Positions 1 to 6,718 of a DNA stretch of 12,673 nucleotides are shown here, one piece after another (positions within the stretch are counted from its first letter, which is position 1; each line of letters opens with the position of its first letter). The notes under the pieces are model-generated. The model was not told where the DNA came from. It ran no database searches and worked only from the letters and a program-made list of their open reading frames with translations. Position numbers and translations under genes: made by a program. The DNA comes from Bacillota bacterium (GTDB lineage Bacteria; Bacillota; UBA4882; UBA10575), in the NCBI GenBank assembly GCA_012521315.1, contig JAAYMP010000223.1, positions 1-12,673 of the forward strand. The letters are read 5' to 3'.

Positions 1-775
1 GTTTGAACTCGAACGGATGCGAAAAGCCAGCGAGCTTACCCGGCTGATCCTGGGCCGGGTGGCGGCGGCGGTCAAACCTGGGGTTACCACGCAAGAACTG
101 GATAAACTGGCGGAGGCGGCGGCCAAGGAGTTTGGGGTTAAACCGGCGTTCAAAGGTTATCAAGGATTTCCGGCGAGTATCTGTACCTCCGTTAATGAGC
201 AGGTGGTGCATGGTATACCCGGACCACGGAAGTTGAAAACCGGGGACATTGTCGGTCTGGACTTTGGCATTGTTTACAAAGGGTATTACGGCGATGCGGC
301 GGTAACAGTAGGAGTCGGTGAGATTGCCCCTGAACACCAGCGTTTACTGGAGGTAACCCGCGAGGCTTTATGGAAAGGGATCAGCGCCGCCCGGGCGGGC
401 AATCGGTTGTCGGCGGTCTCCCGGGCAATTCAGGAACATGTGGAGAGCAACGGGTTTTCGGTGGTTCGCGATTTTGTCGGTCATGGGATCGGCCAGACCA
501 TGCATGAGGAACCGCAGGTACCCAACTATGTTTCCCCCCTCCAAAGCTACAACCCGGTCTTAAAACCGGGCATGACCCTGGCGATTGAACCGATGGTCAA
601 TGCCGGTGCGTATCAGGTTAAGATCGACCCGCGCGACCACTGGACCGTAACAACCGTGGACGGGTCCTATTCGGCCCATTTTGAGCATACCGTGCTGGTG
701 ACCGAGGGGGAACCGGAGGTCTTAACCCAACTGCGCGAGGCGCGGGGGGATGGCGGGGGCATGGTGCAATGGTAA
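1..775 (+). CDS. map: Type I methionine aminopeptidase, 5'-truncated by window edge
   Basis: Removes the initiator methionine from nascent proteins in the cytoplasm as a two-metal hydrolase. The frame is open from base 2 with no start or Shine-Dalgarno before the first ATG at base 17. The residues before that ATG (FELER, then MRKAS) match the family's usual 'REIELMRKAS' N-terminus, so the gene begins upstream and about 10-15 residues are missing. Counting from the Met at base 17, the five metal ligands are present: D82 (LDFG), D93 (YGDAA), H156 (GHGIG), E191 (AIEP) and E223 (FEHT). The active-site histidines H65 and H163 are also there. The C-terminus carries a short Gly-rich tail. The stop overlaps the start of the next gene by 7 bases, as expected for co-translation. 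In Firmicutes map sits between adk and the KOW gene/infA, as here. Confidence 0.96.
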   Translation, partial: FELERMRKASELTRLILGRVAAAVKPGVTTQELDKLAEAAAKEFGVKPAFKGYQGFPASICTSVNEQVVHGIPGPRKLKTGDIVGLDFGIVYKGYYGDAAVTVGVGEIAPEHQRLLEVTREALWKGISAARAGNRLSAVSRAIQEHVESNGFSVVRDFVGHGIGQTMHEEPQVPNYVSPLQSYNPVLKPGMTLAIEPMVNAGAYQVKIDPRDHWTVTTVDGSYSAHFEHTVLVTEGEPEVLTQLREARGDGGGMVQW

Positions 776-1086
776 AGGCGGCAGTGACGGAAGTCCGTTT
801 GGGACAAAAAGTGATCTCAAGGCGCGGGCGGGACGCCGGGAGTACTTTTCTCATTGTCGGCTTGCTCAATGAAGACTATGTTCTAGTGGCGGACGGGCGA
901 AAACGCGGCATGGAGCGGCCAAAGAAGAAAAACCGGAAACACCTCGCCCTTACCCTGCAAGCGGACGCGGCGATTGCGGAAAAACTGGCGACCGGTGCGC
1001 CGGTATCGGATGAAGAGATTGTCGACGCTATCCAGCGTTTGGGGGAAAACCAAAAGGAAGGTGAGGTTAACTTTGGGGAAAGATGA
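769..1086 (+). CDS. KOW-domain RNA-binding protein (ribosomal L14e/YbzG-like)
   Basis: A small basic protein of 105 residues found between map and infA in many Firmicutes, where it is annotated as a KOW-domain RNA-binding or L14e-like protein. Its precise role is not established. Residues about 10-62 look like a small beta-barrel: a KOW-like start (RLGQKVISRRGRDAG), a hydrophobic strand (STFLIVGL), then a basic loop with RPKKKNRKHL. The acidic C-terminal half (about 66-105) is predicted helical. ATG at 769 is chosen because it overlaps the map stop. No strong Shine-Dalgarno is visible, only a G-rich stretch (GGCGGGGG) 10 bases upstream, so translation probably depends on coupling to map. The 3' end runs 14 bases into infA, and the last codons contain the infA ribosome-binding site. 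Confidence 0.85.
   Translation: MVKAAVTEVRLGQKVISRRGRDAGSTFLIVGLLNEDYVLVADGRKRGMERPKKKNRKHLALTLQADAAIAEKLATGAPVSDEEIVDAIQRLGENQKEGEVNFGER
1058..1066 (+). promoter_or_regulatory. Ribosome-binding site deciding the infA TTG start
   Basis: AAGGTGAGG, 6 bases before TTG 1073, lies inside the end of the KOW-domain gene. It supports the 72-residue IF-1 rather than the longer open frame starting at 974. Confidence 0.75.
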
Positions 1087-1291
1087 TATTATTGAAGTCG
1101 AGGGGACGGTAATTGAGCCGTTGCCGAACGCGATGTTCCGGGTAGAACTGGCCAATGGCCACGTCGTTTTGGCGCATATCTCCGGGAAAATGCGGATGAA
1201 CTTTATTCGAATCTTGGCCGGAGACCGGGTGACGGTGGAATTGTCTCCTTACGACTTAACCCGCGGCCGGATTGTCTACCGTTATAAGTAA
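1073..1291 (+). CDS. infA: Translation initiation factor IF-1, TTG start
   Basis: IF-1 binds the 30S A-site during initiation together with IF-2 and IF-3. The product from TTG 1073 is exactly 72 residues, the usual bacterial length. It starts MGKDDIIEVEGTV and ends YDLTRGRIVYRYK, a typical S1/OB-fold IF-1. The open frame continues upstream to an ATG at 974, but those extra residues are the KOW gene read out of frame and have no IF-1 likeness. AAGGTGAGG at 1058-1066 lies 6 bases before the TTG and decides the start. The TTG start and the 14-base overlap with the preceding gene suggest translation is limited by weak initiation or coupled to KOW-gene translation (inference). Confidence 0.95.
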   Translation: MGKDDIIEVEGTVIEPLPNAMFRVELANGHVVLAHISGKMRMNFIRILAGDRVTVELSPYDLTRGRIVYRYK

Positions 1292-1371
1292 GTAATTATT
1301 AATAAGCCTTCTTTACATTTTCCCCCGGCGCGGGCAGTGATTACAATTTGGAATAGTGAGGAGGTACACCA

Positions 1372-1485
1372 GTGAAAATTGCACCGTCAGTAAGAGCAAT
1401 CTGCGAGCATTGTAAGATTATCCGCCGGAAGGGGCGGGTTATGGTGATCTGTGTAAATCCCAAGCATAAGCAGAAACAGGGTTAA
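1372..1485 (+). CDS. rpmJ: 50S ribosomal protein L36, zinc-ribbon (C+) form
   Basis: A 37-residue protein of the large subunit, starting at GTG 1372 and ending TAA 1483-1485. It begins MKIAPSVRAICEHCK and ends NPKHKQKQG, matching the L36 family along its whole length. The zinc ligands are present as C11, C14, C27 and H32 (C-x2-C-x12-C-x4-H), so this is the zinc-binding form, not the zinc-free paralogue some bacteria use under zinc limitation. TGAGGAGGT at 1357-1365 lies 6 bases before the GTG. It is separated from infA by 80 bases, the largest gap in this part of the cluster. The stop codon overlaps the ribosome-binding site of rpsM. Confidence 0.96.
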   Translation: MKIAPSVRAICEHCKIIRRKGRVMVICVNPKHKQKQG

Positions 1486-1499
1486 AGGAGGGAAGAAGA

Positions 1500-1874
1500 G
1501 TGGCACGTATTGCGGGTGTTGATCTACCAAGGGATAAACGATTGGAAGTAGCTTTGACTTATATTTATGGTATTGGGTTATCCTTATCCCGTGAGATTCT
1601 GGCCAAAACCGGCGTTAGCCCAGATACCAGGGTACGGGACCTGACCGAAGACGAGATCTCAAGGCTCCGTGAAGTGATCGACCATGAGTACAAGGTCGAA
1701 GGGGACCTCCGCCGGGAAGAAAGCATGAACATCAAACGGTTGATTGAGATTGGAAGTTACCGCGGGCTTCGGCACCGTCGGGGTCTACCGGTCCGGGGGC
1801 AACGGACGAAGACGAACGCCCGGACCAGAAAAGGCCCGGCGAAAACAGTAGGACGCAAGAAAGCAAAGGCATAA
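1500..1874 (+). CDS. rpsM: 30S ribosomal protein S13
   Basis: S13 sits in the 30S head and contacts the P-site tRNA and the large subunit through intersubunit bridges. The 124-residue product has the typical start ARIAGVDLPRDKR, the helix-two-turn-helix core with the GIG motif (YIYGIGLS), and the conserved tail RGLRHRRGLPVRGQRTKTNA followed by a Lys/Arg-rich C-terminus. It starts at GTG 1500 with AAAGGAGGG (1484-1492) 7 bases upstream. That ribosome-binding site overlaps the rpmJ stop, indicating coupling. The length fits the family (about 120 residues). Confidence 0.97.
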   Translation: MARIAGVDLPRDKRLEVALTYIYGIGLSLSREILAKTGVSPDTRVRDLTEDEISRLREVIDHEYKVEGDLRREESMNIKRLIEIGSYRGLRHRRGLPVRGQRTKTNARTRKGPAKTVGRKKAKA

Positions 1875-1888
1875 AGGAGGGATGACCG

Positions 1889-2284
1889 ATGGCTTCTCCG
1901 CGTAAAGGAACCAGAGGCAGAAGAAGAGAGAAGAAATATGTAGAGAACGGTGCGGCCCATATCAAGTCTACATTTAACAATACAATCGTGACCATTTCCG
2001 ACCTGAACGGTAATGTTCTGTCCTGGTCTTCGGCCGGAGCAATGGGCTTTAAGGGTTCGCGAAAGAATACCCCTTACGCGGCCGGGATGGCGGCGGAAAG
2101 TGCGGCTAAGGCAGCGATGGAATATGGCCTCAAACAAGTTGAGGTTTATGTGAAGGGACCGGGCGCGGGACGGGAAGCGGCGATTCGCTCTTTGCAAGCC
2201 GCCGGCTTGGAAGTGAGTATGATTAAAGACGTGACACCGATCCCGCACAACGGTTGCCGCCCGCCCAAACGGCGTCGGGTCTAA
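1889..2284 (+). CDS. rpsK: 30S ribosomal protein S11
   Basis: S11 is a platform protein of the 30S subunit near the E-site mRNA. The 131-residue product shows the family signature: HIKSTFNNTIVTISDLNGN near residue 30, SWSSAGAMGFKGSRKNTPYA, the VYVKGPGAGREAAIR loop, and a C-terminal IPHNGCRPPKRRRV. The start ATG 1889 has AAAGGAGGG at 1873-1881, which overlaps the rpsM stop codon. Spacing to rpsM is only 14 bases, so the two are part of one operon. Confidence 0.98.
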   Translation: MASPRKGTRGRRREKKYVENGAAHIKSTFNNTIVTISDLNGNVLSWSSAGAMGFKGSRKNTPYAAGMAAESAAKAAMEYGLKQVEVYVKGPGAGREAAIRSLQAAGLEVSMIKDVTPIPHNGCRPPKRRRV

Positions 2285-2314
2285 TGGTCTAACTAGAGGA
2301 GGTGTAAAAACTAG

Positions 2315-2947
2315 ATGGCAAGATATATCGGTGCAGTATGCAAAATCTGTCGTCGCGAAGGGGAGAAGCTGTTTTTCAAAGGGGATCGTTGCCTTTCCGA
2401 TAAATGCAGTTTTAACCGGAGGAGTTATCCCCCCGGTCAGCATGGGGAAGGACAAGCGCGCCGCAAATTGTCCGAATATGGGATGCAGCTTCGGGAGAAA
2501 CAGAAATGTCGCCGGATTTATGGCCTTTTAGAGACCCAGTTCCGTCGGTACTTCGAGATGGCGGAACGGAAAAAGGGGATCACCGGTGAGAACCTGCTGC
2601 AACTCCTGGAAACCCGGTTGGACAATGTGGTCTACCGTTTGAAACTGGCCGGATCCCGGCGGGAAGCGCGGCAGCTGGTCAGGCATGGCTTTTTCCGTGT
2701 TAATGACCGGAAAGTTAACATCCCTTCTTACCAGGTTAAACCGGGCGATGTGCTTACTTTGAAAGAGAATGCCGCCAAGTCACCGCTGATCAAAGGTATT
2801 CTTGAGGCAAATGACGGTAAGAATATTCCTGAATGGTTAGAATTGGATACCAACAGCTGGACCGGACGGGTTATTTCCATCCCGACGCGGGAACAGATCG
2901 ACGTCCCGGTTCAGGAACACCTCATCGTCGAGCTATACTCCCGTTAA
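2315..2947 (+). CDS. rpsD: 30S ribosomal protein S4, zinc-cysteine type
   Basis: S4 is a primary 16S rRNA-binding protein that nucleates 30S assembly and lines the mRNA entry channel. The 210-residue product carries an N-terminal zinc site C9-x2-C12-x13-C26-x4-C31 followed by RRSYPPGQHG, as in the zinc-bound S4 of Thermus. Residues about 98-160 form the S4 RNA-binding domain (ETRLDNVVYRLKLAGSRREA, VRHGFFRVNDRKV). AGAGGAGGTG at 2295-2304 precedes ATG 2315. In B. subtilis rpsD is a separate, autoregulated gene, while here it lies between rpsK and rpoA as in Clostridia and E. coli. No separate S4 leader is visible in the 30-base spacer. Confidence 0.98.
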   Translation: MARYIGAVCKICRREGEKLFFKGDRCLSDKCSFNRRSYPPGQHGEGQARRKLSEYGMQLREKQKCRRIYGLLETQFRRYFEMAERKKGITGENLLQLLETRLDNVVYRLKLAGSRREARQLVRHGFFRVNDRKVNIPSYQVKPGDVLTLKENAAKSPLIKGILEANDGKNIPEWLELDTNSWTGRVISIPTREQIDVPVQEHLIVELYSR

Positions 2948-2993
2948 ACTCATGGTCTACGCCTGGACCTAAGGATGGAAGGGAGGCTTTTGT

Positions 2994-3938
2994 ATGATTG
3001 AAATCGAAAAGCCCAGAGTGATCATTGATGAAATCAAAGACGACCGGTATGGTCGCTTCATCGTCGAACCCTTGGAAAGAGGATACGGTACGACGCTCGG
3101 CAATTCGCTACGGCGGGTGCTGTTGTCATCTTTGCCGGGGGCGGCGGTTACGGCGGTGAAGATCGAAGGTGTTCTGCACGAGTTTTCGACGATCCCGGGG
3201 GTGGTGGAAGACACCACCGAGATTATTATGAACCTGAAGACAATCATGGTCAAGATCCACGGGGACGGCCCGCAGGTTGCCCGGCTCGAAGTGCGGGGCA
3301 GTAAAGAGGTGACCGCGGCCGATATTATGGTCCCCAGTGATGTGAAGATTTTAAACCCGGATCATCACATCGCCACGGTAAGTGAAGGTGGCAGTCTGGT
3401 GATGGAGATCACTTTCGATAAAGGAAGAGGATACGTTCCGGCCGAACGGAACAAGAAACCGGATGCGGTGATCGGGACGATCCCGGTTGATTCGATCTTT
3501 ACCCCAGTACACAAGGTCAATTATGTGGTGGAAGACACCCGTGTCGGCCAGATTACCGACTATGACCGGTTGGTTCTGGATTTGTGGACCAGCGGCAGTA
3601 TTAACCCGGTCGAAGCCGTAAGTTTAGCGGCCAAAATCCTGACCGAACATTTGCTGCTCTTCGTGAACTTGAGCGACACGGTCAGTGAGGCCGAAATTAT
3701 GGTGGAGAAAGAGGAAGAATCGAAGGACAAGATCCTGGAGATGAACATCGAAGAGCTGGATCTGTCGGTCCGGTCCTATAACTGTCTGAAACGAGCCGGA
3801 ATTAATACGGTGCAAGAATTAATCAAAAAGACGCCGGAGGACATGATGAAAGTGCGTAACCTCGGGAAAAAATCCCTCGAGGAAGTGGAGGCGAAGCTGG
3901 CTGCGCTTGGCCTTTCCCTCCGGAAGTCGGAAGAATAA
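2994..3938 (+). CDS. rpoA: DNA-directed RNA polymerase subunit alpha
   Basis: The alpha dimer is the assembly scaffold for RNA polymerase, and its C-terminal domain binds UP elements and activators. The 314-residue product has the N-terminal domain (about 1-230), including FIVEPLERGYGTTLGNSLRR for dimerisation and beta/beta' binding, an acidic linker near 235-248 (EKEEESKDK), and the alphaCTD (about 249-314). DNA-contact residues corresponding to E. coli R265, N268, G296 and K298 are present as R260, N263, G291 and K293. AAGGGAGG (2979-2986) lies 7 bases before ATG 2994. The C-terminus stops soon after GLSL, without the longer E. coli tail, as in other Firmicutes. Confidence 0.98.
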   Translation: MIEIEKPRVIIDEIKDDRYGRFIVEPLERGYGTTLGNSLRRVLLSSLPGAAVTAVKIEGVLHEFSTIPGVVEDTTEIIMNLKTIMVKIHGDGPQVARLEVRGSKEVTAADIMVPSDVKILNPDHHIATVSEGGSLVMEITFDKGRGYVPAERNKKPDAVIGTIPVDSIFTPVHKVNYVVEDTRVGQITDYDRLVLDLWTSGSINPVEAVSLAAKILTEHLLLFVNLSDTVSEAEIMVEKEEESKDKILEMNIEELDLSVRSYNCLKRAGINTVQELIKKTPEDMMKVRNLGKKSLEEVEAKLAALGLSLRKSEE

Positions 3939-3941
3939 TTC

Positions 3942-3976
3942 CTTCCACCAGTTTTAACTGATAAAACAGACGGAAG
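3942..3976 (+). other. Interrupted stem-loop between rpoA and rplQ
   Basis: CTTCC (3942-3946) pairs with GGAAG (3972-3976). After a symmetrical 4x4 internal loop (ACCA opposite AGAC), GTTTT (3951-3955) pairs with AAAAC (3963-3967) around a 7-base loop. There is no U-tract after it, so it is not an intrinsic terminator. It occupies most of the 75-base rpoA-rplQ spacer and could be an mRNA processing or translational-control element, or chance. Confidence 0.4.
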
Positions 3977-4013
3977 AACCCGGTTGAATTTCATCCTGAA
4001 GGAGGGAATTACG

Positions 4014-4352
4014 ATGAACTTACGACGTTTAGGCCGTCCGATGGGCCACCGGAAAGCGCTTTTCCGTAGTTTGGTTACCGAACTCATTAAACATGAGAAG
4101 ATCATCACGACGGAGACGAAGGCAAAGGAGATTCGGGCTTTAGCCGAAAAAATGATTAGCCTGGGGAAACAAGGAGACCTGAGCGCCCGTCGTGAAGTTG
4201 CCAAGGTAATCGTGGATAAAGCCGTGGTCAAAAAACTCTTTGACGAGGTTGCGACCAGGTATGCGGATCGGAACGGGGGTTACACCCGCGTGGTGAGGAT
4301 CGGACCCCGTCGTGGTGATGCCGCGCCCATGGCGGTGATCGAATTAGTCTAA
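4014..4352 (+). CDS. rplQ: 50S ribosomal protein L17
   Basis: L17 lies near the exit-tunnel side of the 50S subunit. The 112-residue product starting at ATG 4014 (MNLRRLGRPMGHRKALFRSL) has the normal short-form L17 length and ends with the family's GGYTRVVRIGPRRGDAAPMA motif. The frame is open to another ATG at 3984, but AAGGAGGG at 3999-4006 lies directly before 4014 and the extra residues do not belong to the family. rplQ closes the classical alpha operon, and the next gene starts 4 bases after its stop, so the ECF transporter genes are probably co-transcribed. Confidence 0.97.
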   Translation: MNLRRLGRPMGHRKALFRSLVTELIKHEKIITTETKAKEIRALAEKMISLGKQGDLSARREVAKVIVDKAVVKKLFDEVATRYADRNGGYTRVVRIGPRRGDAAPMAVIELV

Positions 4353-4356
4353 TCCC

Positions 4357-5166
4357 ATGGCACGTTTCTTTGTTTTAGAGGAAGTCTCCTACTGCTACCC
4401 CGGATCTGCAAAGACCGGGGTTTGTCAGGTTAATTTGGAACTTGAACCGGGGACCTTTCTGGCGGTCCTTGGGGCCAACGGGTCGGGCAAATCGACGCTG
4501 GCCCGTTTGTGTTGTGGCCTATTGAAACCAACCGCCGGCCGGGTTCTGGTTGAAGGGTATTCGACCGCTAACGATGAAGAACTAAGGTATATCTACCAGA
4601 GGGTGGGGATCGTCTTTCAGCATCCGGAGGACCAATTTGTGGCGAGTACCGTAGAGCGGGAGGTCGCTTTTGGCGTGGAAAACCAAAACCTGTCGTCGCG
4701 CGCAATCCGGCAGGTGGTCGACGCGGAACTGGCCCGGTTCGGACTGACGGCTTTAAAGACGGCCCACCCCCATTCCTTGTCCGGCGGCGAGAAACGTTTC
4801 CTCTCCTTGGCGGATGTCTGGGCGTTGCAACCAAAGCTGATTTTAGTGGACGAACCGTTAGCGATGCTTGATCCGGGCGCCCGGGAACGGATCGCCCGGC
4901 TCCTCAAGGAACTGAAGACCAACGGGCAGAGTATGATCTGGTTTACCCACAACCTGGCGGAGGTGATGGCCGCCGATCAGGTGCTGGTGATCGCGGCCGG
5001 GCGGGTGGTGTGGCGCGGCCAACCGGCGGCGCTGTTGGCCATGGCCGGGCAAGTCCGGGCCTGGGGGATCAGCCTCCCGCCGGCGACGCAAGTCGCTTCC
5101 GCCCTGGGGATCGACCGTTCGCCCGTGGTAAACGTAGATGAACTGGTGGCAGCATTATGGAAATAA
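4357..5166 (+). CDS. ecfA1: ECF transporter ATP-binding subunit EcfA1
   Basis: First ATPase of an energy-coupling factor module. With EcfA2 and EcfT it powers vitamin or metal uptake through interchangeable S components. In 269 residues it has Walker A GANGSGKST (39-47), Q-loop Q88 in FQHPEDQF, the ABC signature LSGGEKR (141-147), Walker B LILVDEP with D165/E166, D-loop AMLDP and the switch histidine H198. The stretch after the signature (FLSLADVWALQPK) departs from the common QRVAIAGVLAM pattern. ATG 4357 lies 4 bases after the rplQ stop with no clear Shine-Dalgarno, so re-initiation by ribosomes finishing rplQ is likely. The position after rplQ is the standard Firmicutes one. The C-terminal part (about 225-269) matches the regulatory domain of ECF ATPases in length. 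Confidence 0.94.
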   Translation: MARFFVLEEVSYCYPGSAKTGVCQVNLELEPGTFLAVLGANGSGKSTLARLCCGLLKPTAGRVLVEGYSTANDEELRYIYQRVGIVFQHPEDQFVASTVEREVAFGVENQNLSSRAIRQVVDAELARFGLTALKTAHPHSLSGGEKRFLSLADVWALQPKLILVDEPLAMLDPGARERIARLLKELKTNGQSMIWFTHNLAEVMAADQVLVIAAGRVVWRGQPAALLAMAGQVRAWGISLPPATQVASALGIDRSPVVNVDELVAALWK

Positions 5167-5984
5167 AGCTAGAAGAGATCTCGGTGGTCTACGCCCGGGG
5201 GGAGGCGCCGCTTAAGGCCCTTAATAAGGTCAGTCTTACCATAAGGGCAGGGGAAGCAGTTGCCCTGTTCGGACCGGTCGGGTCCGGAAAATCCACCCTT
5301 TTGCAGGTGATGGCCGGTCTCCTCAAACCCACGGCGGGGCGGCTTTCCGTGTGTGGGCAGGATGGCCCGGTCGTCCTTGCCATCCAAGAACCGCAGCGGG
5401 GTTTTTTCGCGGCTACGGTCCGGGAAGAAGTGGCATTTGGCCCGGAGAACCTTGATCTGGACCCGGCGGAGATCGAGGCGCGGGGGACCGGGGCTTTAAC
5501 CGCAGTCGGGCTGGCGCGGGAGAAGTGGGAAGCTCCTCCGCAACGGTTGTCCGGGGGGGAACAAAGACGGGTGGCATTGGCGGCGGCGCTGGCGATGAAA
5601 CCCCGTTTTTTACTTCTGGATGAACCGACGACCGGGTTGGACGGTCCGGGGGAAGAAGCCTTGCGCCAAACCCTACAGCGGATTAAGACCGAGTGGGCGC
5701 TTGGCCTTTTGGTGGCCTCCCATGACCCCGATTTTCTTTACATGCTCACCGACCGGGTTTTGGTTTTGGTCGGCGGAGAACTGCGGGCCGACACCACCTG
5801 GGGCGCCTGGGCGCAAGAGGCGGCCGCGGTGGCGCCGGACTTGCAAATCCCCTTCCTCCTTGGCCTGCTGCGCCGCTTGGCGGAGGCGGGCGCCCCGGTC
5901 CAGGCGGCCCCGGCGACACCGGCGGCGGCGTGGGAGGAGTTGTTCCGCCTCCGGCGGGAACGGGAGAAAGGGGGAGCAGGCTGA
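5157..5984 (+). CDS. ecfA2: ECF transporter ATP-binding subunit EcfA2
   Basis: Second ATPase of the ECF module, forming the heterodimer with EcfA1. In 275 residues it has Walker A GPVGSGKST (39-47), Q-loop Q77 (IQEPQRGFF), signature LSGGEQRR (131-138), Walker B FLLLDEP with D155/E156, D-loop TGLD and switch histidine H189. The distance from Walker A to the Q-loop is 11 residues shorter than in its neighbour EcfA1, reflecting a trimmed segment before the Q-loop. The C-terminal 60 residues are Ala/Pro-rich and end in a charged RLRREREKGG tail. It overlaps ecfA1 by 10 bases and its stop (TGA) overlaps the ecfT ATG by one base, so the three genes are translationally coupled. Confidence 0.94.
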   Translation: MEIKLEEISVVYARGEAPLKALNKVSLTIRAGEAVALFGPVGSGKSTLLQVMAGLLKPTAGRLSVCGQDGPVVLAIQEPQRGFFAATVREEVAFGPENLDLDPAEIEARGTGALTAVGLAREKWEAPPQRLSGGEQRRVALAAALAMKPRFLLLDEPTTGLDGPGEEALRQTLQRIKTEWALGLLVASHDPDFLYMLTDRVLVLVGGELRADTTWGAWAQEAAAVAPDLQIPFLLGLLRRLAEAGAPVQAAPATPAAAWEELFRLRREREKGGAG

Positions 5985-6718
5985 TGGAGAGCGTCGCCTA
6001 TTACCCGGCGGCTTCCTATTGGCACCGGCGGGACCCTCGCCTTAAACTTTTGGTCGTGCTGGCCGGCGCAACGCTGGTCTTCACGGAGCGCTCCCTGGGG
6101 GGCCAGTTGCTCCTTTTTCTCCTTCATATTTTGCTCTTTTATACCGGGCGGTTGCCGCTGGGGCGGGTTTGGTGGATCGTAAAGGCTTTTCGTTGGCTTT
6201 TCCTCATCACCTTCCTGCTCAACCTGGGGGCGGGAAACCTCGGCGGCACCGCCCGCAACTTATTGCGCCTGCTCAATTTCCTTTTGCTGAGTTCCTGGTT
6301 GCTTGGGGTGACGGAGAACCTGACCTTGATTGAGGGGTTGGATCTTAGTTTAAAGCCGCTCCGGCGCTGGCTGCCTGCGGGGGAGATCGCCGTGGGGTTT
6401 GGGTTGACTTTAAGTTTTTTTCCATTGTTCTTGGCCGAAGCGCGCGAGATCATCCTGGCCCAGCGGGCCCGGGGGGTCAATTTCAAGACCAGTTGGATCA
6501 AGAAACTCCGGGGGCTGCTGGCCATGGTGATCCCCCTCTTCATGTCGACCTTCCGGCGGGCCCTGGCGATCGCGCAGGCCATGGAGGCCAGAGGTTATGT
6601 TCCCGGCGCGCCCCGGGGTTCCCTCTACGAGCTGGTGTGGGATAAGCAGGATACTGTTGCGGCAGGCTTGGTTTTGGGTTTTGTCCTGTTTTGGTGGGGA
6701 GCCAAGTTGTTCTGGTGA
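5984..6718 (+). CDS. ecfT: ECF transporter transmembrane subunit EcfT
   Basis: Membrane scaffold that couples the two ATPases to vitamin-binding S components. From ATG 5984 the product is 244 residues. Several hydrophobic segments are visible at about 21-35, 40-55, 62-82, 92-110, 135-150, 178-190 and 225-243. The two diagnostic Ala-Arg-Gly coupling-helix motifs are at 162-164 (QRARGVN) and 202-204 (MEARGYVPG). The frame is open further upstream to 5930, but that would overlap ecfA2 deeply. The A-G-rich AAGGGGGAG just before 5984 and the one-base overlap with the ecfA2 stop support the shorter start. No S-component gene is in the window, as expected for a shared group II module. Confidence 0.93.
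   Translation: MESVAYYPAASYWHRRDPRLKLLVVLAGATLVFTERSLGGQLLLFLLHILLFYTGRLPLGRVWWIVKAFRWLFLITFLLNLGAGNLGGTARNLLRLLNFLLLSSWLLGVTENLTLIEGLDLSLKPLRRWLPAGEIAVGFGLTLSFFPLFLAEAREIILAQRARGVNFKTSWIKKLRGLLAMVIPLFMSTFRRALAIAQAMEARGYVPGAPRGSLYELVWDKQDTVAAGLVLGFVLFWWGAKLFW

Noticed and set aside
974..1072. N-terminal extension of infA from ATG 974
   Set aside because: The extra residues are the KOW gene read in another frame. The 72-residue IF-1 from TTG 1073 has the exact family length and a ribosome-binding site.
1292..1371. Possible internal promoter upstream of rpmJ (TTTACA 1312-1317, TACAAT 1342-1347)
   Set aside because: The spacing is 24 bases, too long for a sigma-A promoter, and no better -35 is present.
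1757..2455. 232-codon antisense open frame across rpsM, rpsK and rpsD
   Set aside because: It is a shadow of strongly conserved ribosomal genes on the other strand, with no recognisable domain and no ribosome-binding site.
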